Notes: generated from the sequence alone by a model not told the origin. A stretch of DNA of 64,000 bases from Paracoccaceae bacterium (GCA_024304985.1 JAMWZC010000002.1:496001-560000), one strand, 5' to 3'; counted from the first letter of the stretch, positions 16,575 through 26,626 are shown. Numbers and translations: made by a program.

Positions 16575-18323
16575 ATGTCCCGACCCGACAGCTTTTCGGC
16601 GCGTCGCAGGCGCTGGATGCACCGCTTTCATGCGCGGCTGAGCACGCTGAGCCGCCCGGCCACCGGCTTTGTCAGCCAGCCCGAACCTCGTACCATCGGC
16701 AGTTTCGCGCGAGGACGGCAGCTTGTAGCGGGCAACTACCTGTTCGCGGGTCATCTTGTCGAGGCGCCGGGACAATCCCTGTGGGAGATTGGGGCACCGG
16801 ACGACCTGTTCGAGGACGAACTGCACGGATTCGGCTGGATGGACGATCTGGCCGCCGTGGGTGACGGCGCGACACGGTCACTGGCGCAAAGCTGGCTCTG
16901 GGGCTGGATCGACAGGTTCGGGCGCGGGCAGGGACCGGGCTGGACACCCGATCTGACCGGACGGCGGGTCATCCGCTGGATCCATCACGCGCTGTTCGTG
17001 CTGCGCGGTCAGGACAAGGCGGCGTCCGAAGCCTTTTACCGGTCACTGGCGCAACAGGCGATCTTTCTGGGGCGGCGCTGGCGCGCGGCCTCGCCGGGGC
17101 TGCCGCGCATCGAGGCGCTGACGGGCATGATCTATGCGGGCCTGTCGTTGCAAGGGATGGAACGGCTGGTCGATCCGGCGATGCGCGCACTGGCGCGCGA
17201 TTGCCGGGTCCAGGTGGACGCGCAGGGCGGCATACCCACCCGCAACCCCGAGGAATTGCTGGAGGTCTTTACCCTTCTGACATGGTCGGCCGCTGCATTG
17301 AGCGAGGCCGGGCGCAGCGTGCCCGCAGATCTGCTGGAGGCGATCGACCGTATCGCGCCAAGCCTGCGCACCCTGCGCCATTCGGATGGCGGACTGGCCC
17401 GGTTCCACGGTGGCGGGCGCGGGCTTGAAGGGCGGCTGGACGCGGCGCTGGCGGCCTCGGGCGCCAAGGGGCGCATGCCCGAGGGGCTGTCCATGGGGTT
17501 TGCCCGGTTAGGAGCAGGGCGGAGCAGTATCATCGTGGATGCGGCACCGCCCCCTGCGGGCGTGGCCTCGGTCAATGCACATGCCTCGACACTGGCCTTC
17601 GAGCTGACCTCGGGGCGGCGGCCCGTCGTGGTCAATTGCGGGTCGGGTGCCGCGTTCGGTGCCGACTGGCGGCGGGCCGGGCGCGCGACCCCCAGCCATT
17701 CCACACTGACACTGGCGGGCTACTCCAGCGCGCGTCTGGGCAAGGCCAAAGGGGGCATCCCCGGGCGCGCCGAATGGCTGATGGACACTCCGCGCGATGT
17801 GCCGGTCGAGATGTCACAGGCCCCGGACGGGCTGCGGTTTCAGGGTGGGCATGACGGCTATGTCCGCACCCATGGCCTGACCCATGCGCGCACGCTGGAA
17901 CTGACCTTCGACGGCAGCGGGCTGGCGGGTGAGGATCTGCTGATCGCGCTGAACAGTGCCGCGCAAAAGACCTTTGACCGGCAGATGGATGCCGTGCGTT
18001 TGCAGGGGATTCCCTTTGCCATCCGCTTTCACCTGCATCCCGAGGTCGAGGCCGAAGTCGATATGGGCGGCACAGCCGTGTCGCTGGCCCTGAAAAGCGG
18101 GGAGTTGTGGGTGTTCCGCCATGACAGCCGGGCCGAGATGTCGCTGGAGCCGAGTGTTTACCTTGAAAAAGGGCGCCTTGCCCCGCGTGCGACCAAACAA
18201 ATCGTTTTATCCGGTCGCGCGATGGACTATGCGACCCGCACCCGGTGGTCGCTGACCAAGGCGCAGGATACGCCGATCAGTATCCGCGACCTGAACCGGG
18301 ACGAGATGGATGTGACACTTTAG
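16575..18323 (+). CDS. Heparinase II/III family protein (alginate-lyase-like fold)
   Basis: The 582-residue protein has an alpha-helical toroid in the N-terminal half (about residues 30-300) and a heparinase II/III-like beta-sandwich in the C-terminal half, with SVNAHASTLAFELTSGRRPVVVNCG and RATPSHSTLTLAGYSSA containing the histidine-bearing motifs of the family. Family members depolymerise uronic-acid polysaccharides by elimination. There is no obvious signal peptide: the start is basic (MSRPDSFSARRRRWMHRFHARL). A cytoplasmic location or non-classical export is therefore implied, and the substrate is unknown. The gene sits between the RsmB-like gene and purH, 42 bp before purH. That setting suggests a housekeeping or envelope role rather than carbon catabolism; this is inference. 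Confidence 0.85.
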   Translation: MSRPDSFSARRRRWMHRFHARLSTLSRPATGFVSQPEPRTIGSFARGRQLVAGNYLFAGHLVEAPGQSLWEIGAPDDLFEDELHGFGWMDDLAAVGDGATRSLAQSWLWGWIDRFGRGQGPGWTPDLTGRRVIRWIHHALFVLRGQDKAASEAFYRSLAQQAIFLGRRWRAASPGLPRIEALTGMIYAGLSLQGMERLVDPAMRALARDCRVQVDAQGGIPTRNPEELLEVFTLLTWSAAALSEAGRSVPADLLEAIDRIAPSLRTLRHSDGGLARFHGGGRGLEGRLDAALAASGAKGRMPEGLSMGFARLGAGRSSIIVDAAPPPAGVASVNAHASTLAFELTSGRRPVVVNCGSGAAFGADWRRAGRATPSHSTLTLAGYSSARLGKAKGGIPGRAEWLMDTPRDVPVEMSQAPDGLRFQGGHDGYVRTHGLTHARTLELTFDGSGLAGEDLLIALNSAAQKTFDRQMDAVRLQGIPFAIRFHLHPEVEAEVDMGGTAVSLALKSGELWVFRHDSRAEMSLEPSVYLEKGRLAPRATKQIVLSGRAMDYATRTRWSLTKAQDTPISIRDLNRDEMDVTL

Positions 18324-18342
18324 GCCCCTGCGATAAGGGGCC
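18323..18342 (+). other. Hairpin in the purH 5' leader
   Basis: The arms ggcccct and aggggcc form a 7-bp stem around gcgata, starting at the heparinase-like stop and ending 23 bp before the purH ATG. Without a T-run it is not a good terminator; it may protect the purH message or be chance in GC-rich DNA. Confidence 0.35.
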
Positions 18343-18365
18343 GACGACCTCGGGGGCCAAGAACC

Positions 18366-19958
18366 ATGACGACCGACCTGCACCCAGTGCGCCGCGCGCT
18401 GATTTCCGTATCCGACAAGACCGGCCTGCTGGACCTGGGGCATGCGCTGGCGGCGCGGGGGATCGAGCTGCTGTCAACGGGCGGATCGGCGGCGGCGCTG
18501 CGGGCGGCGGGGCTGGTGGTCAAGGATGTGGCCGATGTGACGGGCTTTCCCGAGATGATGGATGGCCGGGTCAAGACCCTGCACCCGGCGGTGCATGGCG
18601 GGCTGCTGGCGCTGCGGGACAATGACGCCCATGTCGGCGCGATGGTCACCCACGGGATCAAGGAAATCGACCTCTTGGTCGTGAACCTCTACCCGTTCGA
18701 AGAGACGGTGGCCAAGGGTGCCGATTATGACACCTGCATCGAGAATATCGACATCGGCGGCCCTGCGATGATCCGCGCGGCGGCCAAGAACCATGCCTTC
18801 GTCAACGTCGTGGTGGATGTCGAGGATTATCAGCCGCTTCTGGACGAGTTGGCCGCGCATGGCGGCGCGACCTCCCTGGCTTTCCGGCAGCGGTTGGCGC
18901 AGATCGCCTATGCGCGGACCGGGGCTTATGACGCAGCGGTCTCTACTTGGATGGCGGCGGCAATCGGCGAGGCCAGCCCGCGCCGCCGGGTGACGGCAGG
19001 CAAGCTGGCGCAAGGGCTGCGTTATGGCGAGAACCCGCATCAGGGGGCGGCCTTCTATGTGGACGGCAATCCGCGCCCCGGCGTGGCCACGGCCAAGCAG
19101 TTGCAGGGCAAGGAGCTGTCCTACAACAACATCAACGACACGGATGCGGCGTTCGAACTGGTCAGCGAATTCGCGCCCTCTGACGGGCCGGCCTGCGCGA
19201 TCATCAAACATGCCAACCCCTGCGGTGTGGCGCGCGGGGCCACGCTGAGAGAGGCGTATTCGCGCGCCTTCGATTGCGACCGCACCAGCGCCTTTGGCGG
19301 GATCATCGCGCTGAACCGGACGCTGGACGTCGCGACGGCCGAGGAAATCGCGCAGATCTTTACCGAGGTCGTCATCGCGCCCGGTGCCGATCAGGGGGCC
19401 CGCGATCTCTTTGCCGCGAAAAAGAACCTGCGCCTGCTGATCACGCCGGGCCTTGCCAATCCGGCCGAGGCCGCACTGACATGGCGTCAGGTGTCGGGCG
19501 GGTATCTGGTGCAGGACAAGGACAATGGCCATATCACAGCCGATGATCTGAAAGTGGTGACGAAACGCGCGCCGACGGATGCGGAACTGGCGGATCTGCT
19601 GTTTGCGTGGAAAGTGGCGAAACATGTGAAGTCGAATGCCATCGTCTATGTCAAGGACGGGGCTACGGTCGGCGTGGGTGCCGGGCAGATGAGCCGCGTG
19701 GACAGTTGCCGCATCGCCGCGCGCAAGGCGCAGGACATGGCAGACGCGCTGGGCCTGTCCGCACCGCTGACGCAGGGGTCGGTCGTGGCGTCGGACGCGT
19801 TCTTTCCCTTTGCCGATGGCCTGCTGACCGCAGCCGAGGCGGGGGCGACGGCAGTCATCCAGCCGGGTGGGTCGATGCGCGATGACGAGGTGATCGCGGC
19901 GGCGGATGCAGCGGGTCTGGCGATGGTCTTTACCGGGATGCGGCATTTCCGGCACTGA
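18366..19958 (+). CDS. purH: Bifunctional AICAR formyltransferase/IMP cyclohydrolase
   Basis: The 530-residue protein performs the last two steps of IMP synthesis. The IMP cyclohydrolase domain is N-terminal ([23 protein letters not shown] at about 70-81). The AICAR transformylase domain is C-terminal, with the catalytic KHANPCGVA at about 281-289 and the closing [12 protein letters not shown] and [11 protein letters not shown] segments. Length and domain order are standard. A hairpin precedes the start and a dispersed repeat lies 21 bp after the stop. No purine-riboswitch-like structure was recognised in the 42-bp leader. Confidence 0.98.
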   Translation: MTTDLHPVRRALISVSDKTGLLDLGHALAARGIELLSTGGSAAALRAAGLVVKDVADVTGFPEMMDGRVKTLHPAVHGGLLALRDNDAHVGAMVTHGIKEIDLLVVNLYPFEETVAKGADYDTCIENIDIGGPAMIRAAAKNHAFVNVVVDVEDYQPLLDELAAHGGATSLAFRQRLAQIAYARTGAYDAAVSTWMAAAIGEASPRRRVTAGKLAQGLRYGENPHQGAAFYVDGNPRPGVATAKQLQGKELSYNNINDTDAAFELVSEFAPSDGPACAIIKHANPCGVARGATLREAYSRAFDCDRTSAFGGIIALNRTLDVATAEEIAQIFTEVVIAPGADQGARDLFAAKKNLRLLITPGLANPAEAALTWRQVSGGYLVQDKDNGHITADDLKVVTKRAPTDAELADLLFAWKVAKHVKSNAIVYVKDGATVGVGAGQMSRVDSCRIAARKAQDMADALGLSAPLTQGSVVASDAFFPFADGLLTAAEAGATAVIQPGGSMRDDEVIAAADAAGLAMVFTGMRHFRH

Positions 19959-19979
19959 AGTGGGACCGCGCGCCGCGCG

Positions 19980-20001
19980 GGGATATTTGAGGCAAGAAGA
20001 A
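19980..20001 (+). repeat. Dispersed intergenic repeat, copy C
   Basis: The core reads GATATTTGAGGCAAGAAGAA, lying between purH and lspA. It is closest to copy B at 16466. Confidence 0.6.
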
Positions 20002-20045
20002 ACAGGAGTCGCGCCCAAGGGCAGACGCGGCGGCAAGGAGGACAG

Positions 20046-20516
20046 ATGAGGCTGGTATTCTGGGTCGCGCTGGCGATCTTTGTGGCCGATCAGGCGGTGA
20101 AATATCTGGTCGTGCACCTGCTGGATCTGGCCTATCTGGGCGCGATCGACGTATTTCCGCCCTATCTGAACCTGCGCATGGCGTGGAATTACGGAATCAA
20201 TTTCGGACTGTTCGCGCAGGCCTCGGATCTGGCGCGCTGGCTGTTGATCACGGTGGCGCTGGTGATTTCTGGTGGGGTATTGTGGTGGGTGCGCAGGGAT
20301 CCGCCGGGACGCTGGGGTCTGATCTCGGCCGGGTTGCTGGTTGGCGGTGCTTTGGGCAATGTGGTGGACCGTGTCCTGTATGGCGCGGTCGCGGATTTCC
20401 TGAACATGTCCTGCTGTGGGATCGAGAATCCCTATGCGTTCAATATCGCCGATATCTCGATCTTTGCCGGGGCGATTGGTCTGGTTCTTTTCACGCCAGA
20501 GAAAAAGGCCCCGTGA
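20046..20516 (+). CDS. lspA: Lipoprotein signal peptidase (signal peptidase II)
   Basis: The 156-residue integral membrane aspartic protease cleaves signal peptides of prolipoproteins after lipid attachment. Four hydrophobic helices are visible. The catalytic aspartates are in the family motifs [23 protein letters not shown] (about residues 98-120), and [12 protein letters not shown] is the conserved N-terminal block. AGGAGG is an excellent ribosome-binding site. It is followed at 53 bp by a lipoprotein gene (DUF3035) that is a likely substrate. Confidence 0.96.
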   Translation: MRLVFWVALAIFVADQAVKYLVVHLLDLAYLGAIDVFPPYLNLRMAWNYGINFGLFAQASDLARWLLITVALVISGGVLWWVRRDPPGRWGLISAGLLVGGALGNVVDRVLYGAVADFLNMSCCGIENPYAFNIADISIFAGAIGLVLFTPEKKAP

Positions 20517-20569
20517 CGATCCGCCGTTGATGGTCTAAAGCTGGAACCGATAACGTCAGGAGGGTGGCA

Positions 20570-21100
20570 ATGCGTCTGCCGCATGGGATGATCTTGGTGG
20601 CCATACTGGCCCTGTCGGCCTGTTCAAGGCCCGAGGGAGACCTCAACCTGCGCAATCTGCGGTCGATGGGCGCGGGGCCGGATGAATTCTCGGTCCTGCC
20701 CGGCAAGCCGCTGGAGATGCCGACCGAGGTCGCCAGCCTGCCTGCGCCCACTCCGGGCGGCTCCAACCTGACCGATCAGAACCCGCTGGCCGATGGTGTG
20801 GCCGCTCTGGGCGGACGCCCCGGTGCATTGGTGCCGCAGGGCGTCGCCGCGTCGGACGCGGCGCTGGTGCAGCACGCCGCCCGCAACGGTATCTCAAGCG
20901 ATATCCGCATGACCCTTGCGGCCGAGGATGCCGAGTTCCAGCGCAGCCGCTCGCGGTTCACGAAGTTCCGCATTTTCCGCGACGTGGACCGCTATCACGA
21001 GGTCTATCAGTCCGAGATGACCGATCCCTATGCCGAACTGCGCCGCTTCCGCCGGATGGGAGTCGCCACACCCTCCGCACCGCCGCCCGAGCGGCGCTGA
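20570..21100 (+). CDS. DUF3035 lipoprotein
   Basis: The 176-residue product has a lipoprotein signal ending in the lipobox LSAC (Cys about residue 18), followed by a proline/glycine-rich extended region and a C-terminal helical segment (DAEFQRSRSRFTKFRIFRDVDRYHEVYQ). It matches the alphaproteobacterial DUF3035 family, whose function is unknown. The ATG at 20570 is preferred because AGGAGGG lies 5 bp upstream; an in-frame GTG at 20564 overlaps that site. The order lspA, DUF3035, M16, M16 recurs in Rhodobacterales, which suggests a shared envelope role. Confidence 0.87.
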   Translation: MRLPHGMILVAILALSACSRPEGDLNLRNLRSMGAGPDEFSVLPGKPLEMPTEVASLPAPTPGGSNLTDQNPLADGVAALGGRPGALVPQGVAASDAALVQHAARNGISSDIRMTLAAEDAEFQRSRSRFTKFRIFRDVDRYHEVYQSEMTDPYAELRRFRRMGVATPSAPPPERR

Positions 21101-21182
21101 TCCGTCACATCTGCGTCAGTCCGGGTTGCGGTTGAACGGCGACTGCCTATCCTTGCATTGATCCAATCCGAGGAGGACACCC

Positions 21183-22529
21183 GTGTTCCGACTGACTGCC
21201 GCCGCCGTGTCACTGGCTCTGAGCCTGACACTGGGCCTTTCCCGTCCTGCGATGGCTGATGAGCAGGTCACGCATTTCACGCTCGATAACGGTATGGATG
21301 TGGTGGTGATCGAGGATCATCGCGCGCCCGTCGTTGTCCATATGGTCTGGTATCGGGCCGGGTCCGCGGATGAACCCGCTGGCGCCTCCGGTATCGCGCA
21401 TTTTCTCGAACATCTGATGTTCAAGCGGACCGAGACGATGGAGTCGGGCGAGTTTTCGCGCACCGTGGCGCGCAACGGCGGACAGGACAACGCGTTCACC
21501 AGCTATGATTATACCGGCTATTTCCAGCGGGTCGCGGCGGATCGTCTGGGTCTGATGATGCAGATGGAGGCGGACCGCATGGTCAACCTGCGCCTTGACG
21601 ATGCCGAGATCGCGACCGAGCGCGAGGTCATCATCGAAGAGCGTAACCAGCGGGTCGAGAACAGCCCCGCCGCCCTGTTCCGCGAGCAGAAGGACGCGGT
21701 GCAATACCTCAACCATCGCTATGGCGTCCCGATCATCGGCTGGCGTCATGAGATGGTGTCGCTGGACCGCGATGACGCACTGGCCTTCTACGAACGGTTC
21801 TACGCGCCGAACAACGCCATTCTGGTGGTCGCGGGGGATGTGACTCCCGACGAGGTCCGCGCGCTGGCCCAAGAGCATTACGGGCCGATCCCCGCCAATC
21901 CCGCGTTGCCCGAACGCCTCCGCCCGACCGAGCCGCCCCAGACCGCCGAACGCCGCATCACCTTCCGCGATGCGCGGGTGGCGCAGCCCTATGTCAGCCG
22001 GTCCTATCTGGCCCCCGAACGCGACAGCGGCGCGCAGGATACCGCCGCCGCCTTGACCATTCTGGCCGAGGTGCTGGGCTCCGGCACCACATCGGTGATG
22101 GCCGAGGCCTTGCAGTTCGACAGCCAGGTCGCGACCTTCACCGGGGCATTCTACAGCGGCATGTCGCTGGACAAGACGACCTTCGACGTTGTTGTCGTGC
22201 CCTCCGAAGGTGTGACGCTCGAGGAGGCCGAGGCCGCGATGGACAAGGTTCTGGCCGAGTTTCTGACGACAGGGGTGGACCCCGAACAGCTTGACCGGAT
22301 CAAGATGCAACTGCGCGCCGCGCAGATCTATGCGCGCGACAACGTGGACAGTATCGCCAACCGCTATGGTCGCGCCCTGACGCAGGGCCTGACGGTCGAG
22401 GATGTGCAGGCCTGGCCCGACATCCTGCAGGCGGTGACTGCCGACGACGTGATGGCGGCGGCGCGGATGGTGCTGGATCGCAGGCAGGCCGTGACCGGCT
22501 GGTTGATGGCCGAGGAGGTGACACAGTGA
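21183..22529 (+). CDS. M16 family zinc metallopeptidase (active subunit), exported
   Basis: The 448-residue protein has a signal peptide (FRLTAAAVSLALSLTLGLSRPAMA) and an intact inverse zinc motif HFLEH (His73, Glu76, His77), plus the downstream glutamate-rich EREVIIEERNQR segment. It is therefore a catalytic pitrilysin-type peptidase of the periplasm. The start codon is GTG with a strong GAGGAGG site. It overlaps the next gene (TGATG), another M16 protein without the zinc motif. The pair resembles other bacterial active/inactive M16 heterodimers. It probably degrades or processes peptides; the substrate is unknown. Confidence 0.93.
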   Translation: MFRLTAAAVSLALSLTLGLSRPAMADEQVTHFTLDNGMDVVVIEDHRAPVVVHMVWYRAGSADEPAGASGIAHFLEHLMFKRTETMESGEFSRTVARNGGQDNAFTSYDYTGYFQRVAADRLGLMMQMEADRMVNLRLDDAEIATEREVIIEERNQRVENSPAALFREQKDAVQYLNHRYGVPIIGWRHEMVSLDRDDALAFYERFYAPNNAILVVAGDVTPDEVRALAQEHYGPIPANPALPERLRPTEPPQTAERRITFRDARVAQPYVSRSYLAPERDSGAQDTAAALTILAEVLGSGTTSVMAEALQFDSQVATFTGAFYSGMSLDKTTFDVVVVPSEGVTLEEAEAAMDKVLAEFLTTGVDPEQLDRIKMQLRAAQIYARDNVDSIANRYGRALTQGLTVEDVQAWPDILQAVTADDVMAAARMVLDRRQAVTGWLMAEEVTQ

Positions 22530-23842
22530 TGATGCGTTTCATTCTGCCGCTGATGCTGGCGCTGGCGGCGCTGCCCGCGCGCGCTGCGATCGAGATCAAG
22601 GAAGTCGTCAGTCCCGGCGGCATCACCGCCTGGCTGGTCGAGGATCACACGATCCCCTTCACCGCGCTGGAAGTCCGTTTTCGCGGTGGCGCATCCGTCG
22701 AACTGATGGACAAGCGTGGGGCGACCAACCTGATGACAGCGCTGCTGGAAGAGGGTGCGGGCGAAATGGACGCGCGCGCCTTTGCCCGCGCGCGCGACGG
22801 CCTGGCCGCCTCGTTCCGCTATTCCGTTTCGGATGACGCGCTGTCCGTCTCGGCCCAGTTCCTGACCGAAAACCGGGATGCGGCGGTCGATCTGCTGCGC
22901 CAGTCGCTGATCCAGCCGCGTTTCGACGCCGAGGCCATCGAGCGGGTCCGTGCCCAGGTCCTGTCGGGCTTGCGCTCGGACGAGAAGAATCCGCAAAGCA
23001 TCGCCGCGCGCCGCTTTGACGGGCTGATCTTCGGGGATCACCCCTATGCCTCCTCGCTGGATGGTACGATCGAAACGGTCAGCGCCCTGACCCGTGACGA
23101 TCTGCGCGCCGCCCATGATGCAACGCTGGCGCGGGACCGCATCTATGTCTCTGCCGTGGGGGATATCACGGAAGCCGAGCTTGGCACCCTTCTGGACAAG
23201 CTGCTGGGCGACCTGCCCGCCACGGGTGCCGCCCTGCCGGGGCCGGCAGATCCGGTCTTTCCGGGTGGTGTTGATGTCGTGGATTTCCCGACCCCGCAAT
23301 CTGTTGTTTTGTTCGGCCAGCCGGGTGTCGGTCAGGAAGATCCCGATTTCTTTGCTGCCTTCATTCTGGATCACATTCTGGGCGGCGGCGGGTTTGAAAG
23401 CCGCCTGATGACCGAGGTGCGCGAGAAGCGCGGCCTGACCTATGGCATCTACACCTATCTGGCTGACCGCGATCACGCGCAGACATGGGGCGGATCGGTG
23501 GCATCTGCCAATGACCGGGTGGCCGAGGCGGTGGACGTGATCCGCGCCGAATGGACACGGTTGCAGACCGAGGGTGTCACTGCCGAGGAACTGGAGAACG
23601 CCAAGACCTATCTGACGGGGGCCTATCCCCTGCGGTTTGACGGAAACGGCACGATTGCCAACATCATCGTCGGCATGCAGATGCGCGGCCTGCCCATCGA
23701 CTATGCCGCGACCCGCAATGACAAGGTGAATGCCGTCACGCTGGAGGATGTAAACCGCGTCGCGCGGGAGGTGCTGGACCCTGCGGCGCTGAGTTTCGTC
23801 GTCGTGGGGCAGCCCGAAGGCCTGACAGGGACGTCGAACTGA
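22529..23842 (+). CDS. M16 family protein lacking the zinc motif (non-catalytic partner), exported
   Basis: The 437-residue protein has a signal peptide (MMRFILPLMLALAALPARA) and both M16 half-domains. The R/Y motif of the family is present (LMTEVREKRGLTYGIYTYL). At the place of the HxxEH motif the sequence reads NLMTALLEEGAG, so both zinc histidines are missing and the protein cannot be a peptidase by the usual mechanism. Its start overlaps the stop of the catalytic M16 gene, implying equimolar synthesis and heterodimer formation. An ATG one codon later is equally possible. Confidence 0.92.
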   Translation: MMRFILPLMLALAALPARAAIEIKEVVSPGGITAWLVEDHTIPFTALEVRFRGGASVELMDKRGATNLMTALLEEGAGEMDARAFARARDGLAASFRYSVSDDALSVSAQFLTENRDAAVDLLRQSLIQPRFDAEAIERVRAQVLSGLRSDEKNPQSIAARRFDGLIFGDHPYASSLDGTIETVSALTRDDLRAAHDATLARDRIYVSAVGDITEAELGTLLDKLLGDLPATGAALPGPADPVFPGGVDVVDFPTPQSVVLFGQPGVGQEDPDFFAAFILDHILGGGGFESRLMTEVREKRGLTYGIYTYLADRDHAQTWGGSVASANDRVAEAVDVIRAEWTRLQTEGVTAEELENAKTYLTGAYPLRFDGNGTIANIIVGMQMRGLPIDYAATRNDKVNAVTLEDVNRVAREVLDPAALSFVVVGQPEGLTGTSN

Positions 23843-23966
23843 ACCCGCGCCTCAAATCCCTGCGACCGCGATCCCGGCGCTGCATGGGGTCGCATCCGCC
23901 TGAAACAGGTTCACCCCTGCGCCGCAACAGGGTAAGAGGCACCCTATCAGGCAGGAGAACTGGACG

Positions 23967-25484
23967 ATGACCACCCCGAAACCCGTGGTGCTGTGCATTC
24001 TGGACGGCTGGGGCCACCGGGAAGATCGCACCGCGAACGCCCCCGCATTGGCGAACACCCCGACCTTCGACCGGATCATCGCGACCTGTCCGCATAACCT
24101 GTTGATCACACATGGTCCGGATGTGGGCCTGCCGACCGGGCAGATGGGCAATTCCGAAGTGGGGCACACCAATATCGGCGCAGGCCGCGTGGTGGCGATG
24201 GACCTTGGCCAGATTGACCTTGCGATCGAGGATGGATCGTTCTTCACCAACGCGGCCCTTCAAGCGTTCATCGCCACGTTGAAAGCATCGGGTGGGACAG
24301 CGCATCTGATCGGTCTGGTGTCGGATGGGGGCGTGCACGGGCATATGAGCCATATCCTTGCGGCGATGCGCGCGATCACGCAGGCAGGCGTGCCCGTAGT
24401 GCTGCATGCTGTGACCGACGGGCGTGATGTGGCGCCCAAATCCGCCTATGGCTACCTCGAGGACCTTCAGGCAGCGATGCCGAACGGGGCAAGGATCGGC
24501 ACGCTGACCGGGCGCTATTTCACGATGGATCGCGACAACCGATGGGAGCGCGTGGCCGAGGCCTATGAGGCGATGGTCCATGCCAAGGGACTTCACGCGG
24601 CGTCGGCCCATGCCGCCGTGACTGCGGGTTACAACCGGTCCGAAACCGACGAGTTCATTACGGCCACCGTGATCGGCGACTATGCAGGCGCGCGCGATGG
24701 GGACGGGTTGTTCTGTCTCAACTTCCGTGCCGACCGGGCGCGCGAGATCCTGGCGGCCATGGCCGCGCCGCTTTTTGCGGCCTTTGACGCGGGCGCGCGC
24801 CCCGTTTGGGCGGCCTGTCTGGGCATGGTCGAGTATTCCGAGGCGCACAACGCCTATATGACGACGGTTTTTCCTTCCCGAGAGATCGTGAACACGCTGG
24901 GCGAATGGGCGGCAAAGCACGGCAAACGCCAGTTCCGGCTGGCCGAAACCGAGAAATACCCCCATGTTACCTTCTTTTTGAACGGCGGCGAGGAACAGCC
25001 CGAGACAGGCGAGGACCGCTATATGGCTCCATCGCCCAAGGTCGCAACCTATGACCTGCAACCCGAAATGTCCTGCGCTGAGGTGACTGACCATTTCGTG
25101 CAGGCGATCCAGGATGGTTACGATCTGATCGTCGTCAATTACGCGAACCCCGACATGGTCGGGCATACGGGCGATCTCAAAGCCGCCATCGCCGCTTGCG
25201 AGGCGGTGGACCAGGGGCTTGCCCGCGTCGTCGCCGCCCTGGAACAGGTGGGCGGCGCGATGATCGTCACGGCGGATCATGGCAATTGCGAGGTCATGAT
25301 AGACCCCGACACGGGCGGGCCGCACACAGCCCACACACTCAACCCGGTCCCCGTTGCCCTTGTGGGCGGGCCGTCCGGTGTCAGCTTGAAACCCGGACGG
25401 CTGGCCGATCTGGCACCCACTCTTCTGGAACTGATGGGGCTGCCGCAACCGCCGGAGATGACCGGAGAAAGCCTGATCGTATGA
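23967..25484 (+). CDS. gpmI: 2,3-bisphosphoglycerate-independent phosphoglycerate mutase
   Basis: The 505-residue alkaline-phosphatase-superfamily enzyme interconverts 3- and 2-phosphoglycerate. Metal ligand Asp13 is in CILDGWGHRED, and the phosphoserine nucleophile Ser63 is in MGNSEVGHTNIGAGR. The VSDGGVHGH, TDGRDVAP and late TADHGNCE and PHTAHTLNPVP motifs hold the remaining metal and substrate residues. Length is standard. The stop overlaps the start of the EnvC-like gene (ATGA), so glycolysis and murein-hydrolase control are translationally coupled here, an arrangement seen in several alphaproteobacteria. Confidence 0.97.
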   Translation: MTTPKPVVLCILDGWGHREDRTANAPALANTPTFDRIIATCPHNLLITHGPDVGLPTGQMGNSEVGHTNIGAGRVVAMDLGQIDLAIEDGSFFTNAALQAFIATLKASGGTAHLIGLVSDGGVHGHMSHILAAMRAITQAGVPVVLHAVTDGRDVAPKSAYGYLEDLQAAMPNGARIGTLTGRYFTMDRDNRWERVAEAYEAMVHAKGLHAASAHAAVTAGYNRSETDEFITATVIGDYAGARDGDGLFCLNFRADRAREILAAMAAPLFAAFDAGARPVWAACLGMVEYSEAHNAYMTTVFPSREIVNTLGEWAAKHGKRQFRLAETEKYPHVTFFLNGGEEQPETGEDRYMAPSPKVATYDLQPEMSCAEVTDHFVQAIQDGYDLIVVNYANPDMVGHTGDLKAAIAACEAVDQGLARVVAALEQVGGAMIVTADHGNCEVMIDPDTGGPHTAHTLNPVPVALVGGPSGVSLKPGRLADLAPTLLELMGLPQPPEMTGESLIV

Positions 25485-26626
25485 TCCGTGCCGCTGCCTT
25501 TGCCGCCCTGATCATTTCGCTGGTCACTGGCCCCCTGCTGGCCCAGTCGGAGGGTGAGGCCGCCGAGGCGGCGCGTGCCGCTGCCGTGCGGCTGGAACAG
25601 GCGACCCGGCAACTTGATGAGGCACAATCGGCCCGCGACCGGGTGCGCGCCCTGACCGAAACCGTGGCCGCTTTCGAGGACGGTCTTGAAGCAATGCGGG
25701 ACGGGCTGCGCCGTGCGAGCCTGCGCGAGGCGCGTCTGACCCGCGAGTTGCAAGCCCGCGAGGCCGAGGTGGCGCAGCTTCTGGGCGTTCTGCTCAGCAT
25801 GGGGGACAGGCCCTCGCCGACCATGTTGCTGCATCCCGCGGGCCCGGTGGGCACCGCACGTTCGGGCATGATCCTGACCGATGTCACGCCCGCGCTGAGC
25901 GCGCGTGCCGACGAGTTGCGCACAAGACTGTCCGAGATAACGACCCTTCGGATCTTGCAACAGAACGCGGTCGAGACCTTGCAGAACGGGTTGAATGGCG
26001 TGCAGGAGGCGCGCACGGCCCTGTCCCAGGCTGTTGCCGACCGCACCGATCTGCCACGCCGCTTTACCGAAGATCCGGTGCGGACCGCGATCCTGATCGC
26101 CTCGACCGAAACGCTGGAAGGTTTTGCCAGCGGACTGTCCGAGATGACGACCGACGAGGATCGTGCGGACCTGCCCGATATCTCGAACCTGCGTGGGACA
26201 TTGCCTCTGCCGGTGCAGGGACAGATTCTGCGCCGGGCCGGAGAGGCGGATTCGGCGGGAATCACGCGCCCCGGCCTGCTGGTCGCCACCCGCCCGCGCG
26301 CGCTTGTCACGGCGCCCACGGCCGCGACGATCCGCTACCGGGGGCCGTTGCTGGACTACGGAAACGTGATGATTCTCGAGCCTCAGGCCGGCACTCTTTT
26401 CGTGCTTGCCGGTCTGGATGTGGTTTATGGTGGGATAGGAGAAGTGATCCCAGCCGGCAGTCCGATCGGGCTGATGGGGGGGCAGGATGCGGAGATCGGC
26501 GAAATTCTGGCCAATTCCGGAAATGGGACTGGAACCGGGCGCCCCGAGACGCTCTATATCGAAGTCAGGCAGGATGATGCGCCGGTCGATCCGGAAGCAT
26601 GGTTCGCAACGCGAGAGGAAGACTAG
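25481..26626 (+). CDS. EnvC/LytM-type murein hydrolase activator
   Basis: The 381-residue exported protein begins with a signal peptide (MIRAAAFAALIISLVTGPLLAQ). A long coiled coil follows (about residues 25-130, rich in A, E, R, L and Q), and the C terminus is a LytM/M23-like domain (about 260-370: GNVMILEPQAGTLFVLAGLDVVYGGIGEVIPAGSPIGLMGG). The usual M23 zinc histidines are not seen (VMILEPQAGTLF replaces the H-bearing strands). It should therefore be a non-catalytic activator of amidases, as EnvC is for AmiA/AmiB at division. It sits between gpmI (4-bp overlap) and a CtpA protease (start immediately after its stop), a conserved trio. Confidence 0.9.
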   Translation: MIRAAAFAALIISLVTGPLLAQSEGEAAEAARAAAVRLEQATRQLDEAQSARDRVRALTETVAAFEDGLEAMRDGLRRASLREARLTRELQAREAEVAQLLGVLLSMGDRPSPTMLLHPAGPVGTARSGMILTDVTPALSARADELRTRLSEITTLRILQQNAVETLQNGLNGVQEARTALSQAVADRTDLPRRFTEDPVRTAILIASTETLEGFASGLSEMTTDEDRADLPDISNLRGTLPLPVQGQILRRAGEADSAGITRPGLLVATRPRALVTAPTAATIRYRGPLLDYGNVMILEPQAGTLFVLAGLDVVYGGIGEVIPAGSPIGLMGGQDAEIGEILANSGNGTGTGRPETLYIEVRQDDAPVDPEAWFATREED

